From contig JACKAO010000002.1 in the NCBI GenBank assembly GCA_020635035.1, positions 62,001 to 126,000 of the forward strand: a DNA stretch of 64,000 nt. Reading direction: 5' to 3'. The position numbers and the translations under genes are program-made. The notes below the pieces were generated by a model, which had not been told where the DNA came from, ran no database searches, and was given only the letters and a program-made list of their open reading frames with translations. Positions 8,693 to 16,680 of this stretch are shown piece by piece (positions within the stretch are counted from its first letter, which is position 1; each line of letters opens with the position of its first letter). The DNA comes from Calditrichia bacterium (GTDB taxonomy: Bacteria; Calditrichota; Calditrichia; Calditrichales; J004).

Positions 8693-11452
8693 TTAAAAAT
8701 CAAATTTTACACCCAGTTTAACTTCTCTTGGAACAGGCTGCAGGGCAGGATTTAAAACGTACTGATACCGGCTGTTAACCTTATCCCATTGCAAATCTTT
8801 TTGAGCCTGTTCATCACGGGGATCAAGCTCAGGTAGAAGATCCTTGCGGTAAGTGTCCAGAAGGTTATCCACTTTCAGGAATATTTCCGCCTGGTATCCA
8901 CCAAGTTCAAAACGTTTGAATGCTCTTAAATCCATAAAAAATTCGGACTGATAGCGCCCGTCATTACGGAGTTCCAGGATCGAGCTTTCACGCTGGGTAG
9001 TTGGATCAAGCGGCGTAAAAGGATAGCCGGAGTTAAATCGTGAGATAACGCTGATGCCCCATGAATCAATGTTGTAATTGATATAAGCGTTTGCTGTATG
9101 ACGCAGATCCCAGCTGAGTGGTACAAAAATCACCGTTGTTTCATTTCGACCCCCTGCATCATAAAACGCCTGCTTCGGATCACTGGCAATTCCTGTTGCA
9201 ACCTGGTACGTATAATCCAGTCCGCCGGTTATACCGCTTTCTGGCAGCCGCAGTTTTGTGGAGATGGTTAAACCCCGTACATTTCCATAATCTGTATTAA
9301 TATACCGACCGTAGTTTATGGTATTGTTTGCCGCTGAATAAAGTCTGGTACCAAGCAGATTTCGGATATCGCGGTAAAAAGCGGTAACATCAACAGCAAC
9401 ATAACTGTTTAATTGCTGCTGCAGCCCGATTTCATACATAACCGTTCGCTGTGCATCCAGGTCGGCATTTCCGATGAACGAACTATATGATCCGATCACT
9501 TCAAATTCGCGATTCTCATAAAGACGCGAAAATTCAGGTATCTGAAAAAACTGACCATACGCCGCATGTATTACGCCCTGGGAACTTATCGGAAATGCCA
9601 GGCCGAGACGCGGGGAAAGTTGTGTTTTTGCTTTTACATCATTGTAGGCTTCATTTTCAGGTAAAGCGCCATATTCCGGATTATTGTTCGGATTGCTAAA
9701 ATTTGTCGGGATTACACTGTTCGGATCAAAGTAATCGAAACGCAGACCCAAATTTACAATCAGATCTTCAATCTCTATTTTATCCTGGATATATGCTGCA
9801 AATTCAAATGGTTCTTCATCATAGCGGTTATGGTCAATAGCAGACAGCGGCGGTATCCGTGGTACATAATCATTATATTCAACCGGATTAACAAACACTT
9901 TATAGTATTCATATTGCAGGCGATGTTTCCGGCCTTCAATCCCGACTTTTACAAGATTATATTTATTCACCTGCATCATCAGGTCAGCCCGACCCGTAAT
10001 GGTCGTCGAATTCTGATAGGAATGATTTGGATCAACTCCGCCCGTTGATAGGACAAACGCCGGTTGAAATGTTCCGCGTTTATAAACATTGCGGTAACGC
10101 GGATCTGCAGGATTTTCATATTTGTAGTTTTTGCTATCACGCTCGTAGTAAGCAATATTTACATTATAAAAAGTGCTGGCATTAATTTGTTGATCCCATT
10201 TTAAAAAGTGACTTTGACTCCAGCTGTAATTTGTGGGCAGATAATCCGGATTCAGTTTGTAATAATTCCCATAAAATTTTCCTTCCCCGCTATTACCCAT
10301 AAATTTATAGGATACTTTAATCAGCGGTGACAGCTGCCAGGTCAGTTTAAACATTCCGGAAAAATTCTGGTAAGGCGCCATAGGGACTGCTGCAGAGTCA
10401 CCGCTGCTTTCGATATAATAATCATCCGGGGTAGGACTTGTCATATTGGTTGAATCACCTGGCATAAAGACGCGCTGACCATAAAGCCAGTTGTTCTGTT
10501 TCTGGTATTTTCCGGAAGCAAAAAATGTGACGTTTTTCAGGAAAGGAAGTGGTCCGCTTAAGTTACCTTCAATGTATTTTTGCGATAAGGCATCAAAATC
10601 ATCAATATTGTAAAAAACACCCGTGCGGTTCGAAACAAAATCACCCGTATAAGCGGATAAACTTGCATCAAACTCTTCACTGCCTTCCCGGGTAACCATG
10701 TTAACAATACCGCTCATCGCCTGGCCATATTCTGCATTGAATGTACCGCTGATTACTTCCAGCTCCTGGATGGCATTATTTTCCACCGGGACAGCCAGGG
10801 CATTATTAAACGGATTAGAAACTGCAATACCGTCAACATAGTATTGTATTTCGGAACTGCGCCCGCCGCGAATGTGAATATCTCCGCCTAATCCTGTTGT
10901 TACACCGGCTGTCAGCTTGATGACGTCTGTAAAATTTTCAACCGGTAACGCTTTTATATCTTCACCGGATATTTTTGCGGATGCGGATGTTTGATCCATT
11001 ACAACAAGCGGTGAGCGTTCTGCAGTCACTACAATCTCTTCACTGGTAAGACTTTGCGGTGATAGATTGAAATCAAGTTTAGTCGTGCGGTCCACTTCAA
11101 CAACAACGCCACGCAGGACTTGTTTCTGGTACCCAATAAAACTTGCTTCAATCACATAGGTACCGGGGCGAAGGTTAAGTATAAAATACTGACCTTCAGC
11201 ATCTGTAGACGCACCCATCGGAGCAGCCAGTGCAACATCTTTGCCATCAATAATTGCGGCATTTACAATGACATTGGCGCCAATAAGTGCTTCTCGCGTT
11301 TCAGCATCAAGAATTGTTCCTGCTATTTTACCAGTCGTACCGGAAAACAATGTTATTGGTAAAACAAAAAAAAGCATGGAAGTTAACATTCTTTTTGCAA
11401 GATCAGCAAATAGCCATTGCTTAAAGTCTTTTGTATAAGGAGAACAACCCAT
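8693..11452 (-). CDS. TonB-dependent outer-membrane receptor with carboxypeptidase-regulatory-like N-terminal domain
   Basis: After an N-terminal hydrophobic segment (residues 21-39) comes a CarboxypepD_reg-like domain (TGKIAGTILDAETREALIGANV...GTYVIEASFIGYQKQVLRGVVVEVD), then a plug domain (SAKISGEDIKALPVENFTDVIKLTAGV, IHIRGGRSSEIQYYVDGIAVSNPFNN, GTFNAEYGQAMSGIVNMVT) and a 22-strand-type barrel ending in Phe (VKLGVKFDF). Such receptors import bulky ligands across the outer membrane using TonB energy. Length (919 aa) fits the family. The ATG at 11452 has AGGGA 8 bp upstream. It heads the leftward operon; a putative ROK operator lies at 11508-11528 in its promoter region. The ligand is unknown, but gene context points to a glycan or glycan fragment. 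Confidence 0.93.
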   Translation of the reverse strand: MGCSPYTKDFKQWLFADLAKRMLTSMLFFVLPITLFSGTTGKIAGTILDAETREALIGANVIVNAAIIDGKDVALAAPMGASTDAEGQYFILNLRPGTYVIEASFIGYQKQVLRGVVVEVDRTTKLDFNLSPQSLTSEEIVVTAERSPLVVMDQTSASAKISGEDIKALPVENFTDVIKLTAGVTTGLGGDIHIRGGRSSEIQYYVDGIAVSNPFNNALAVPVENNAIQELEVISGTFNAEYGQAMSGIVNMVTREGSEEFDASLSAYTGDFVSNRTGVFYNIDDFDALSQKYIEGNLSGPLPFLKNVTFFASGKYQKQNNWLYGQRVFMPGDSTNMTSPTPDDYYIESSGDSAAVPMAPYQNFSGMFKLTWQLSPLIKVSYKFMGNSGEGKFYGNYYKLNPDYLPTNYSWSQSHFLKWDQQINASTFYNVNIAYYERDSKNYKYENPADPRYRNVYKRGTFQPAFVLSTGGVDPNHSYQNSTTITGRADLMMQVNKYNLVKVGIEGRKHRLQYEYYKVFVNPVEYNDYVPRIPPLSAIDHNRYDEEPFEFAAYIQDKIEIEDLIVNLGLRFDYFDPNSVIPTNFSNPNNNPEYGALPENEAYNDVKAKTQLSPRLGLAFPISSQGVIHAAYGQFFQIPEFSRLYENREFEVIGSYSSFIGNADLDAQRTVMYEIGLQQQLNSYVAVDVTAFYRDIRNLLGTRLYSAANNTINYGRYINTDYGNVRGLTISTKLRLPESGITGGLDYTYQVATGIASDPKQAFYDAGGRNETTVIFVPLSWDLRHTANAYINYNIDSWGISVISRFNSGYPFTPLDPTTQRESSILELRNDGRYQSEFFMDLRAFKRFELGGYQAEIFLKVDNLLDTYRKDLLPELDPRDEQAQKDLQWDKVNSRYQYVLNPALQPVPREVKLGVKFDF

Positions 11453-11507
11453 TGTAGTTTCCCTGAATATGTTTTTTTTAATGCGATAGATGTGAGAAAA
11501 GCTATTA

Positions 11508-11528
11508 GTTAATTCACTGTACTAACTT
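11508..11528 (-). promoter_or_regulatory. Putative ROK-regulator operator upstream of the TonB-receptor operon
   Basis: Read on the minus strand, this site is AAGTTAGT-AC-AGT-G-AATTAAC. It matches 18 of 21 bases of the site at 12854-12874 in the divergent ROK/transporter interval. It lies 56-76 bp upstream of the receptor start codon, where a promoter would be expected (a TTGCGG hexamer sits upstream on the same strand). Binding by the neighbouring ROK protein is inference from position and the shared sequence. Confidence 0.5.
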
Positions 11529-11593
11529 ATTATTTTTTTTTCTGTACCGCAATATTTTGATTTATTTACAAAGTAAAGTTTTAATTATTGTTC

Positions 11594-12814
11594 TTATGCG
11601 TAATACATGGAAACAGATTCTGTCTCAAACACAACCTGCAATGCCATAGCAATCGAACCGCGTAAACCGGCTTCGTCTTTCAGTTTACCCACAACAATAG
11701 AATTAATGCCAAAGGGAATTTCCTGCGTATTCTCCTTAACAAAATGCTTCACGCTTTCCAAAATATATTCTGAATTTTCTACAGCAATACCGCTTAAAAT
11801 CAGCAAACTGGGATTGACAACTTTTATCATAACCAGGCAAAGCGTCCCCAGAAAATAAGCATATTCATCAAGCACATCCTGAATGACCGCTTTGAACAAC
11901 GACGTTTGCAGAATCTGAGCAAGTGACTTGTCCGTTTGCATGCCAGATTCATTTTTGATTTTCTCAATCAGCACTTCCCGCAGAAAAACATCCGATAAAA
12001 CATCTCCAAAGTACTTTTGCCCCTTGTAAAGATATTTAAATTCCCTGCCTGTAAGTGCATGGCGGCTTATTTCAAGATATCCGATTTCGCCTGCGGACCC
12101 GCCAAATCCCTGGACCAGCTGGTTACCCACAATCAACCCGGAACCAACACCTTCACCAACCCAAATACAAACCAGGTCTTTATATTCCGTGCCGGCACCA
12201 AGAATACTTTCACCAAGGGCAACCGTATTCACATCATTTTCAAGGATCACCGGTACATTATACTTTTTTTTGAATCGCTCGCGCAGATTAAATCTGTCCC
12301 AGCCTTTCAGAGTATCCGCAAATCTTAAGCACCCGTTTTTATAGTCAACAAGGCCGGGAAGTCCTATTCCGATTGCCAGCAGCTGCGATGATTGAATTTT
12401 GTGTGATGTCATAAGCAAATCAATCAATTCAAACATTCTGCTAATTACGGATTCGGCGGTGGTGCCAACTTCAAAATCAAAACGCCGGCTACCCAGAACT
12501 TCTGCTTCCATGTTCGCAACCGCGATAAATGCTTCTCTGCGTTTTAGTTCTATTCCAATCACAAAATGCTGATTTGCATCAAGTTTGAGTAATTGCGGAC
12601 GTTTTCCGCCGCGTTCTGTGGAAACACCTTTACCGATATCTTCAACAAAGCCTGATGCAATCAGTCGTGTTATTATTTCTGACACGGCAACTTTCGACAT
12701 GCGGGTTTGACGGGCTATATCAATGCGTGAGATGGGAGACTGCTCGCGAATCAGATTCAGAATGCGTGTCTCGTTTAGTCTTTTAATAAGCTGCGTATCG
12801 GCTTTTTTTATCAT
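11594..12814 (-). CDS. ROK-family transcriptional regulator (NagC/XylR type)
   Basis: Residues ~8-65 form a winged helix-turn-helix (RLNETRILNLIREQSPISR, IARQTRMSKVAVSEIITRL), followed by a wing with ERGGKRPQLLKLD. The remainder is a ROK sugar-kinase-like fold: IGIELKRREAFIAVANM, GIGLPGLVDYKNG, LENDVNTVALGE and VGEGVGSGLIVGN. The canonical ROK zinc cluster (CxCGxxGCxE after GEIGH) is absent: GEIGYLEIS is followed by a Cys-free stretch, so sugar binding may differ from NagC/Mlc. Length 406 aa is normal for ROK regulators. It sits between two divergent arms of the glycan locus, each preceded by a related 21-bp site, so it probably controls both arms and itself in response to a sugar or sugar derivative. 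Confidence 0.92.
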   Translation of the reverse strand: MIKKADTQLIKRLNETRILNLIREQSPISRIDIARQTRMSKVAVSEIITRLIASGFVEDIGKGVSTERGGKRPQLLKLDANQHFVIGIELKRREAFIAVANMEAEVLGSRRFDFEVGTTAESVISRMFELIDLLMTSHKIQSSQLLAIGIGLPGLVDYKNGCLRFADTLKGWDRFNLRERFKKKYNVPVILENDVNTVALGESILGAGTEYKDLVCIWVGEGVGSGLIVGNQLVQGFGGSAGEIGYLEISRHALTGREFKYLYKGQKYFGDVLSDVFLREVLIEKIKNESGMQTDKSLAQILQTSLFKAVIQDVLDEYAYFLGTLCLVMIKVVNPSLLILSGIAVENSEYILESVKHFVKENTQEIPFGINSIVVGKLKDEAGLRGSIAMALQVVFETESVSMYYA

Positions 12815-12853
12815 TGATGATTGAGTTATAAAAAATTAGTGCAAATTGCAATT

Positions 12854-12892
12854 AAGTTAGTTAAGTTAATTAACATTCGAAGCTAATATAAT
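12854..12892 (+). promoter_or_regulatory. Promoter and putative ROK operator for the rightward arm
   Basis: The interval holds AAGTTAGT-TA-AGT-T-AATTAAC at 12854-12874, containing the perfect palindrome GTTAATTAAC (12865-12874). A consensus -10 hexamer TATAAT follows at 12887-12892, about 50 bp before the transporter ATG at 12943. The operator would cover the -35 region of this promoter and also lies upstream of the divergent ROK gene (start 12814), so it could give both autoregulation and control of the transporter operon. Related to 11508-11528 (18/21 identical). Confidence 0.5.
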
Positions 12893-12942
12893 CTTTTTAT
12901 TTAGTAAAAAAAACTGTTATTACAACATCCTTACTTTTGCAA

Positions 12943-14406
12943 ATGGAAAATTTTCAGGTTTTTTTATTTCTGCTCATATTCTTTGCGACCGCTCTAGCCA
13001 TGTTCTTCCGTAAGATCCCGGCATTGCTGGCATTGCCGATAATGGCCTTTCTGATTCCATTAGCAGGCGGTATCTCGATCAACGATATAATTCAGTATGT
13101 TATCGGTGAAGGTGCACTTAAACTACACACCGCTTATACTGTTGCCCTATTCGGCAGTATGCTTAGTGTGCTGCTGCAAAAAACAGGTGTTGCCGGTAAT
13201 TTTATCAAACGTGGTGCTGAACTGGCCGGTGACAATCCTTTTATCATCGCTGTTATTATGCTTTCTTTAATTACAATGCTGTTTACAACGCTTGGTGGAT
13301 TAGGAGCGATTATCATGGTCGCCACAGTGGTTCTACCCATCATGTCATCGATTGGTATCGGACCGTTAACCGTTGTAGGGATTTTTTTAATAGGCCTGAG
13401 CATGGGCGGTATTCTCAATGCCGGCAATTGGGCGGTTTATGTGGATGTGATGGGTTTAACCATTGAACAAATACGCCCCTTTGCTTTAACTATGTTTGGC
13501 CTGACTTTTATCATGGCGCTAATATATATTTCTATTCAGCTCTATCGTGATGGCCATGATCTGAAATTTAAGAGAACAGTAATCACACTTGCCGGCATTG
13601 TTTCGGTTATTGTCCTTATGATTTGGGGATATTCTTTACTCCCCGACAATTTTCGCATACAGACTAAGCATATCTTTGATCTCATTTCAACCATAGTAAA
13701 TTATGCCATCGCTCTGTTGATGATTTTTCTGTTTTTATTGAGTTTATTACGTTTGTTTAAAAAATCCGCCAACAGAAAACAGGACATCCACTGGACAGCT
13801 TATTTTACACCACTGGTTCCGCTTTTTCTGATCCTTTTCTTCAGCATGAATTTTATTGCTGCATTTATTTGTGGTTTGATATACGGGTTTGTCGCGACCT
13901 ACAAAAAAGGTAGTTTGAATATTTTTGTACAGTCTATTTTAGAAGGTGGCGGCATTGTAATGCCAGCAGTTGCCCTGATGTTTGGTATCGGTATGCTGCT
14001 CAATGCCATCATGGGACCAGCTGGTACCTGGCCCGGTGGCTGGCCGGTATTAAACATGCTGAAACCATTACTTGCTGTAATCATTCCCGTGAGCGGCCTG
14101 ACCTTTGTACTCACTTTCAGCTTAATGGCACCGTTGGCTCTGTATCGCGGCCCACTGAATGTCTGGGGCATGGGCTATGGCCTGGCGGCTGTGTTTCTTG
14201 CCAGCGGTATGGCGCCGGGAGCAATCATGGGATTGCTGATGGCGGTTGGTCAGGTACAGGGCATCAGCGATCCGACCAATACGCAGAATGTCTGGCTGGC
14301 GAATGAGATGCAGCAGGATGTTCAGAAAGTTTTATGGAATACCATTCCATTCAGTTGGGGTGTGGCAATCGCCGGACTGGCTGCAGCTGCATTGATGTTT
14401 TATTAA
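12943..14406 (+). CDS. Multi-spanning inner-membrane transporter of the ion-transporter (citrate/gluconate symporter-like) superfamily
   Basis: The protein is almost entirely hydrophobic, with about 11-13 membrane segments in two halves. Re-entrant-like Gly-rich motifs are visible in each half (TTLGGLGAIIMVATVVLPIM near 110-130; VMPAVALMFGIGMLLNAIMG near 340-360), and FRKIPALLALPIMAFLIPLAGG near the start. This layout resembles CitMHS, GntP and DcuC-type symporters of organic or sugar acids. I use ATG 12943; a TTG at 12937 in the same frame is possible. No clear Shine-Dalgarno is visible. It is the first gene of the rightward arm and probably imports the product released by the glycan-degrading enzymes, perhaps a sugar acid, but the substrate cannot be read from sequence. 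Confidence 0.75.
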   Translation: MENFQVFLFLLIFFATALAMFFRKIPALLALPIMAFLIPLAGGISINDIIQYVIGEGALKLHTAYTVALFGSMLSVLLQKTGVAGNFIKRGAELAGDNPFIIAVIMLSLITMLFTTLGGLGAIIMVATVVLPIMSSIGIGPLTVVGIFLIGLSMGGILNAGNWAVYVDVMGLTIEQIRPFALTMFGLTFIMALIYISIQLYRDGHDLKFKRTVITLAGIVSVIVLMIWGYSLLPDNFRIQTKHIFDLISTIVNYAIALLMIFLFLLSLLRLFKKSANRKQDIHWTAYFTPLVPLFLILFFSMNFIAAFICGLIYGFVATYKKGSLNIFVQSILEGGGIVMPAVALMFGIGMLLNAIMGPAGTWPGGWPVLNMLKPLLAVIIPVSGLTFVLTFSLMAPLALYRGPLNVWGMGYGLAAVFLASGMAPGAIMGLLMAVGQVQGISDPTNTQNVWLANEMQQDVQKVLWNTIPFSWGVAIAGLAAAALMFY

Positions 14407-14415
14407 AAATAATCC

Positions 14416-14486
14416 GTCATTCCGAATTTATTTCGGAATCTTATATGAGCAAAAAGATCCCGGTGTGCTTTGCAACCGGGATGACA
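14416..14486. repeat. REP/BIME-type palindromic repeat pair
   Basis: Two adjacent hairpins: one of the form GTCATTCCGAA...TTCGGAATC at 14416-14440, and ATCCCGGT-10 nt-ACCGGGAT followed by GACA at 14457-14486. The outer GTCAT...ATGAC ends are inverted. The same second hairpin (one base different in the loop) recurs at 24340-24370 and, inverted, at 24696-24726. The unit sits between the transporter stop and the hyuA-like start, inside what otherwise looks like an operon, and could act as an mRNA-processing or attenuation element. Confidence 0.8.
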
Positions 14487-14504
14487 AATACAGAATTATC
14501 ATAA

Positions 14505-16667
14505 ATGGGTAAACCTCGAAAAATCAAAATTGGCATCGATGTTGGCGGCACTTTTACACACGCCGTTGCTATTGATGTGGCATCCTATGAGATTATCGGA
14601 AAGGCTTGTGTACCAACAACTCACACAGCCAATGAAGGTGTTGCAGCCGGAGTGGTGCAATCCCTGCAGGATGTTATTAAACAGGCACATATCAATCCGG
14701 ATGAAGTAGTTCTGATTGCACATTCCACCACCCAGGCTACCAATGCTCTGCTCGAAGGTGACGTTGCCCGTGTGGGCATCATCGGGATGGGCAGCGGTTT
14801 TGAACGCCGCCTGGCCCGGCATGAAACCAATCCCAAAAATATCGAACTTTCTCCCGGTAAATTTCTTTTTACCGAACATGTTTTTCTCGACCTGAAAGAA
14901 GATCTTACGGATGAGCGGATCAGGCAAGCCATCACCCGGTTATCCGATCGTGGAGCTGAAGTCATAGTTGTTTCAGAAGCTTTTGGTGTAGATGATCCTG
15001 CCAATGAAATACGCGTTAAACAGATTGCCCGCGATATGGGCTTTTTGGCTACTGCCGCCAGTGAAATATCCAAATTATACGGGCTGCGCATCCGCACCCG
15101 GACAGCCGTGATCAATGCCAGTATGCTGCCCAAAATGCTGCAAACCGCCAACATGACTGAAAAGTCAGTTCGTGAAAGCGGCATCAAAGCACCGCTGATG
15201 ATCATGCGCTCGGATGGCGGCATCATGCATATTGATGAAATGAGAAAAAGGCCCATCCTGACCATGTTGTCCGGTCCGGCGGCCGGTGTGGCTGCGGCGT
15301 TGATGTATGCCCGCGTTTCCGATGGGATTTTTGTAGAAGTGGGTGGCACTTCGACAGATATATCCGTGATTAAAAATGGCAAGCCACAGGTCAAAACAGC
15401 ACAAATCGGTGGTAATCGTTTATTCCTGCGCACTCTGGATGTACGAACCCTGGGTATTGCCGGTGGTTCGATGCCACGACTTAAAAACAATGAGATTATT
15501 GACGTAGGTCCGCGCAGTGCACATATCGCAAATCTTTCCTATGTCTCATTCAGTAACACTGATTATGAAGATATCGAATTAAATTTTTTTCAACCATCCG
15601 CTAATGACCCGGATGATTATTTCTATATCAGTTCACCATCAAATGAAAAAGAGCGATTTACAATTACACCAACCGGGGCATCAAATTTTCTCGGCTATGT
15701 AAAAACAATTGGCCATGGTGCAGCCAATACAAAAGCACTGCAATCCTTTTTTGAATCATTTTCCCGAAAACTACAAAAGCCTGCTGAAGAACTGGCACGC
15801 CGGATTCTTACCATCTCAGCCGAAAAAATTAAGCCGGTTTTAAAACAACTTATAAGAGAATACAAGCTGGACACTGATCTGATCCGCCTTGTTGGTGGTG
15901 GCGGTGGTTCCCCGGCTCTCGTGCCTTTCACGGCAGAATATTTAGATATGGATCATGAGATCGCCGAAAACACAGAAGTTATTTCAGCTATTGGCGCTGC
16001 GCTTGGCATTATCCGCGATTCCATTGAGCGAACGATTATTAATCCCACAGAAAGTGATCTGATATCCATCCGTCAGGAAGCCATGGATTCCGTACAGAGC
16101 ATGGGCGCCATCCCGGAAAGTATCGTCGTTAATGTGGAAGTTGACAATCGTAACAAGCGGGTAATCGCTGTGGCTACCGGATCAAGCGAAATGCGTTCCC
16201 GTGACCTGGATATTCGTGAATTAAGTGAAAAGGAACTGGGTGATATCGCAGGTAAATCATTGAAAGTTGATGCCGGTGAAATTGTTACAGCCGGAAAGAC
16301 TTCATTTCTCACAGCATTTACCGTTCAGGTTCATGAAAAACTTTTGTGGGGCTTATTTAAAAACAGTTATGAAAATGTCCGGGTTATTGATCGTGAAGGA
16401 GTCATTCGTCTGCAGATTAATGATTGCCGCACCGAACAGACAACCGTTTCGGATATTAAAAGTGTCATCAATCGCCTGATCGAAGAACTAACTATTTACG
16501 GAGATGCCGGCGCCCTGGTACCGGATATTTTTATTCTTGTTTCAGCACGGATTATTGATATGACGGGCCTGGTGCAGGCAGCGCAGATTACCGCAATGAT
16601 CGATATTGAGCTAAAGAGTGCTCTTGGTAATGATCCGCTGGTGGTGATTGCTGCTAAAAAAAGATGA
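14505..16667 (+). CDS. Hydantoinase/oxoprolinase-family protein (HyuA-like ATPase), no HyuB partner
   Basis: The N-terminus has the actin/ASKHA phosphate-binding motif GIDVGGTFTHAVAID (residues 9-23), then AHSTTQATNALLEGDVARVGIIGM. The central Hydantoinase_A region shows MRSDGGIM, LSGPAAGVAAAL, FVEVGGTSTDISVIKNGKP and, late, LVGGGGGSPALVPF. HyuA subunits of hydantoinases, acetone carboxylase and 5-oxoprolinase couple ATP hydrolysis to ring opening or carboxylation and usually need a HyuB subunit; none is encoded nearby. The last ~200 residues (from about 520) are not typical HyuA sequence and may be a separate domain. It lies in the rightward arm of the glycan locus between a transporter and a DUF5009 gene. 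The substrate is unknown. Confidence 0.85.
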   Translation: MGKPRKIKIGIDVGGTFTHAVAIDVASYEIIGKACVPTTHTANEGVAAGVVQSLQDVIKQAHINPDEVVLIAHSTTQATNALLEGDVARVGIIGMGSGFERRLARHETNPKNIELSPGKFLFTEHVFLDLKEDLTDERIRQAITRLSDRGAEVIVVSEAFGVDDPANEIRVKQIARDMGFLATAASEISKLYGLRIRTRTAVINASMLPKMLQTANMTEKSVRESGIKAPLMIMRSDGGIMHIDEMRKRPILTMLSGPAAGVAAALMYARVSDGIFVEVGGTSTDISVIKNGKPQVKTAQIGGNRLFLRTLDVRTLGIAGGSMPRLKNNEIIDVGPRSAHIANLSYVSFSNTDYEDIELNFFQPSANDPDDYFYISSPSNEKERFTITPTGASNFLGYVKTIGHGAANTKALQSFFESFSRKLQKPAEELARRILTISAEKIKPVLKQLIREYKLDTDLIRLVGGGGGSPALVPFTAEYLDMDHEIAENTEVISAIGAALGIIRDSIERTIINPTESDLISIRQEAMDSVQSMGAIPESIVVNVEVDNRNKRVIAVATGSSEMRSRDLDIRELSEKELGDIAGKSLKVDAGEIVTAGKTSFLTAFTVQVHEKLLWGLFKNSYENVRVIDREGVIRLQINDCRTEQTTVSDIKSVINRLIEELTIYGDAGALVPDIFILVSARIIDMTGLVQAAQITAMIDIELKSALGNDPLVVIAAKKR

Positions 16668-16680
16668 TTTCCTAATAATT

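Noticed and set aside
14621..15490. 289-codon open frame on the minus strand
   Set aside because: It lies fully inside the HyuA-like gene on the other strand, which has clear family motifs. The translation is a low-complexity Arg/Ser/Ile mix without any domain.
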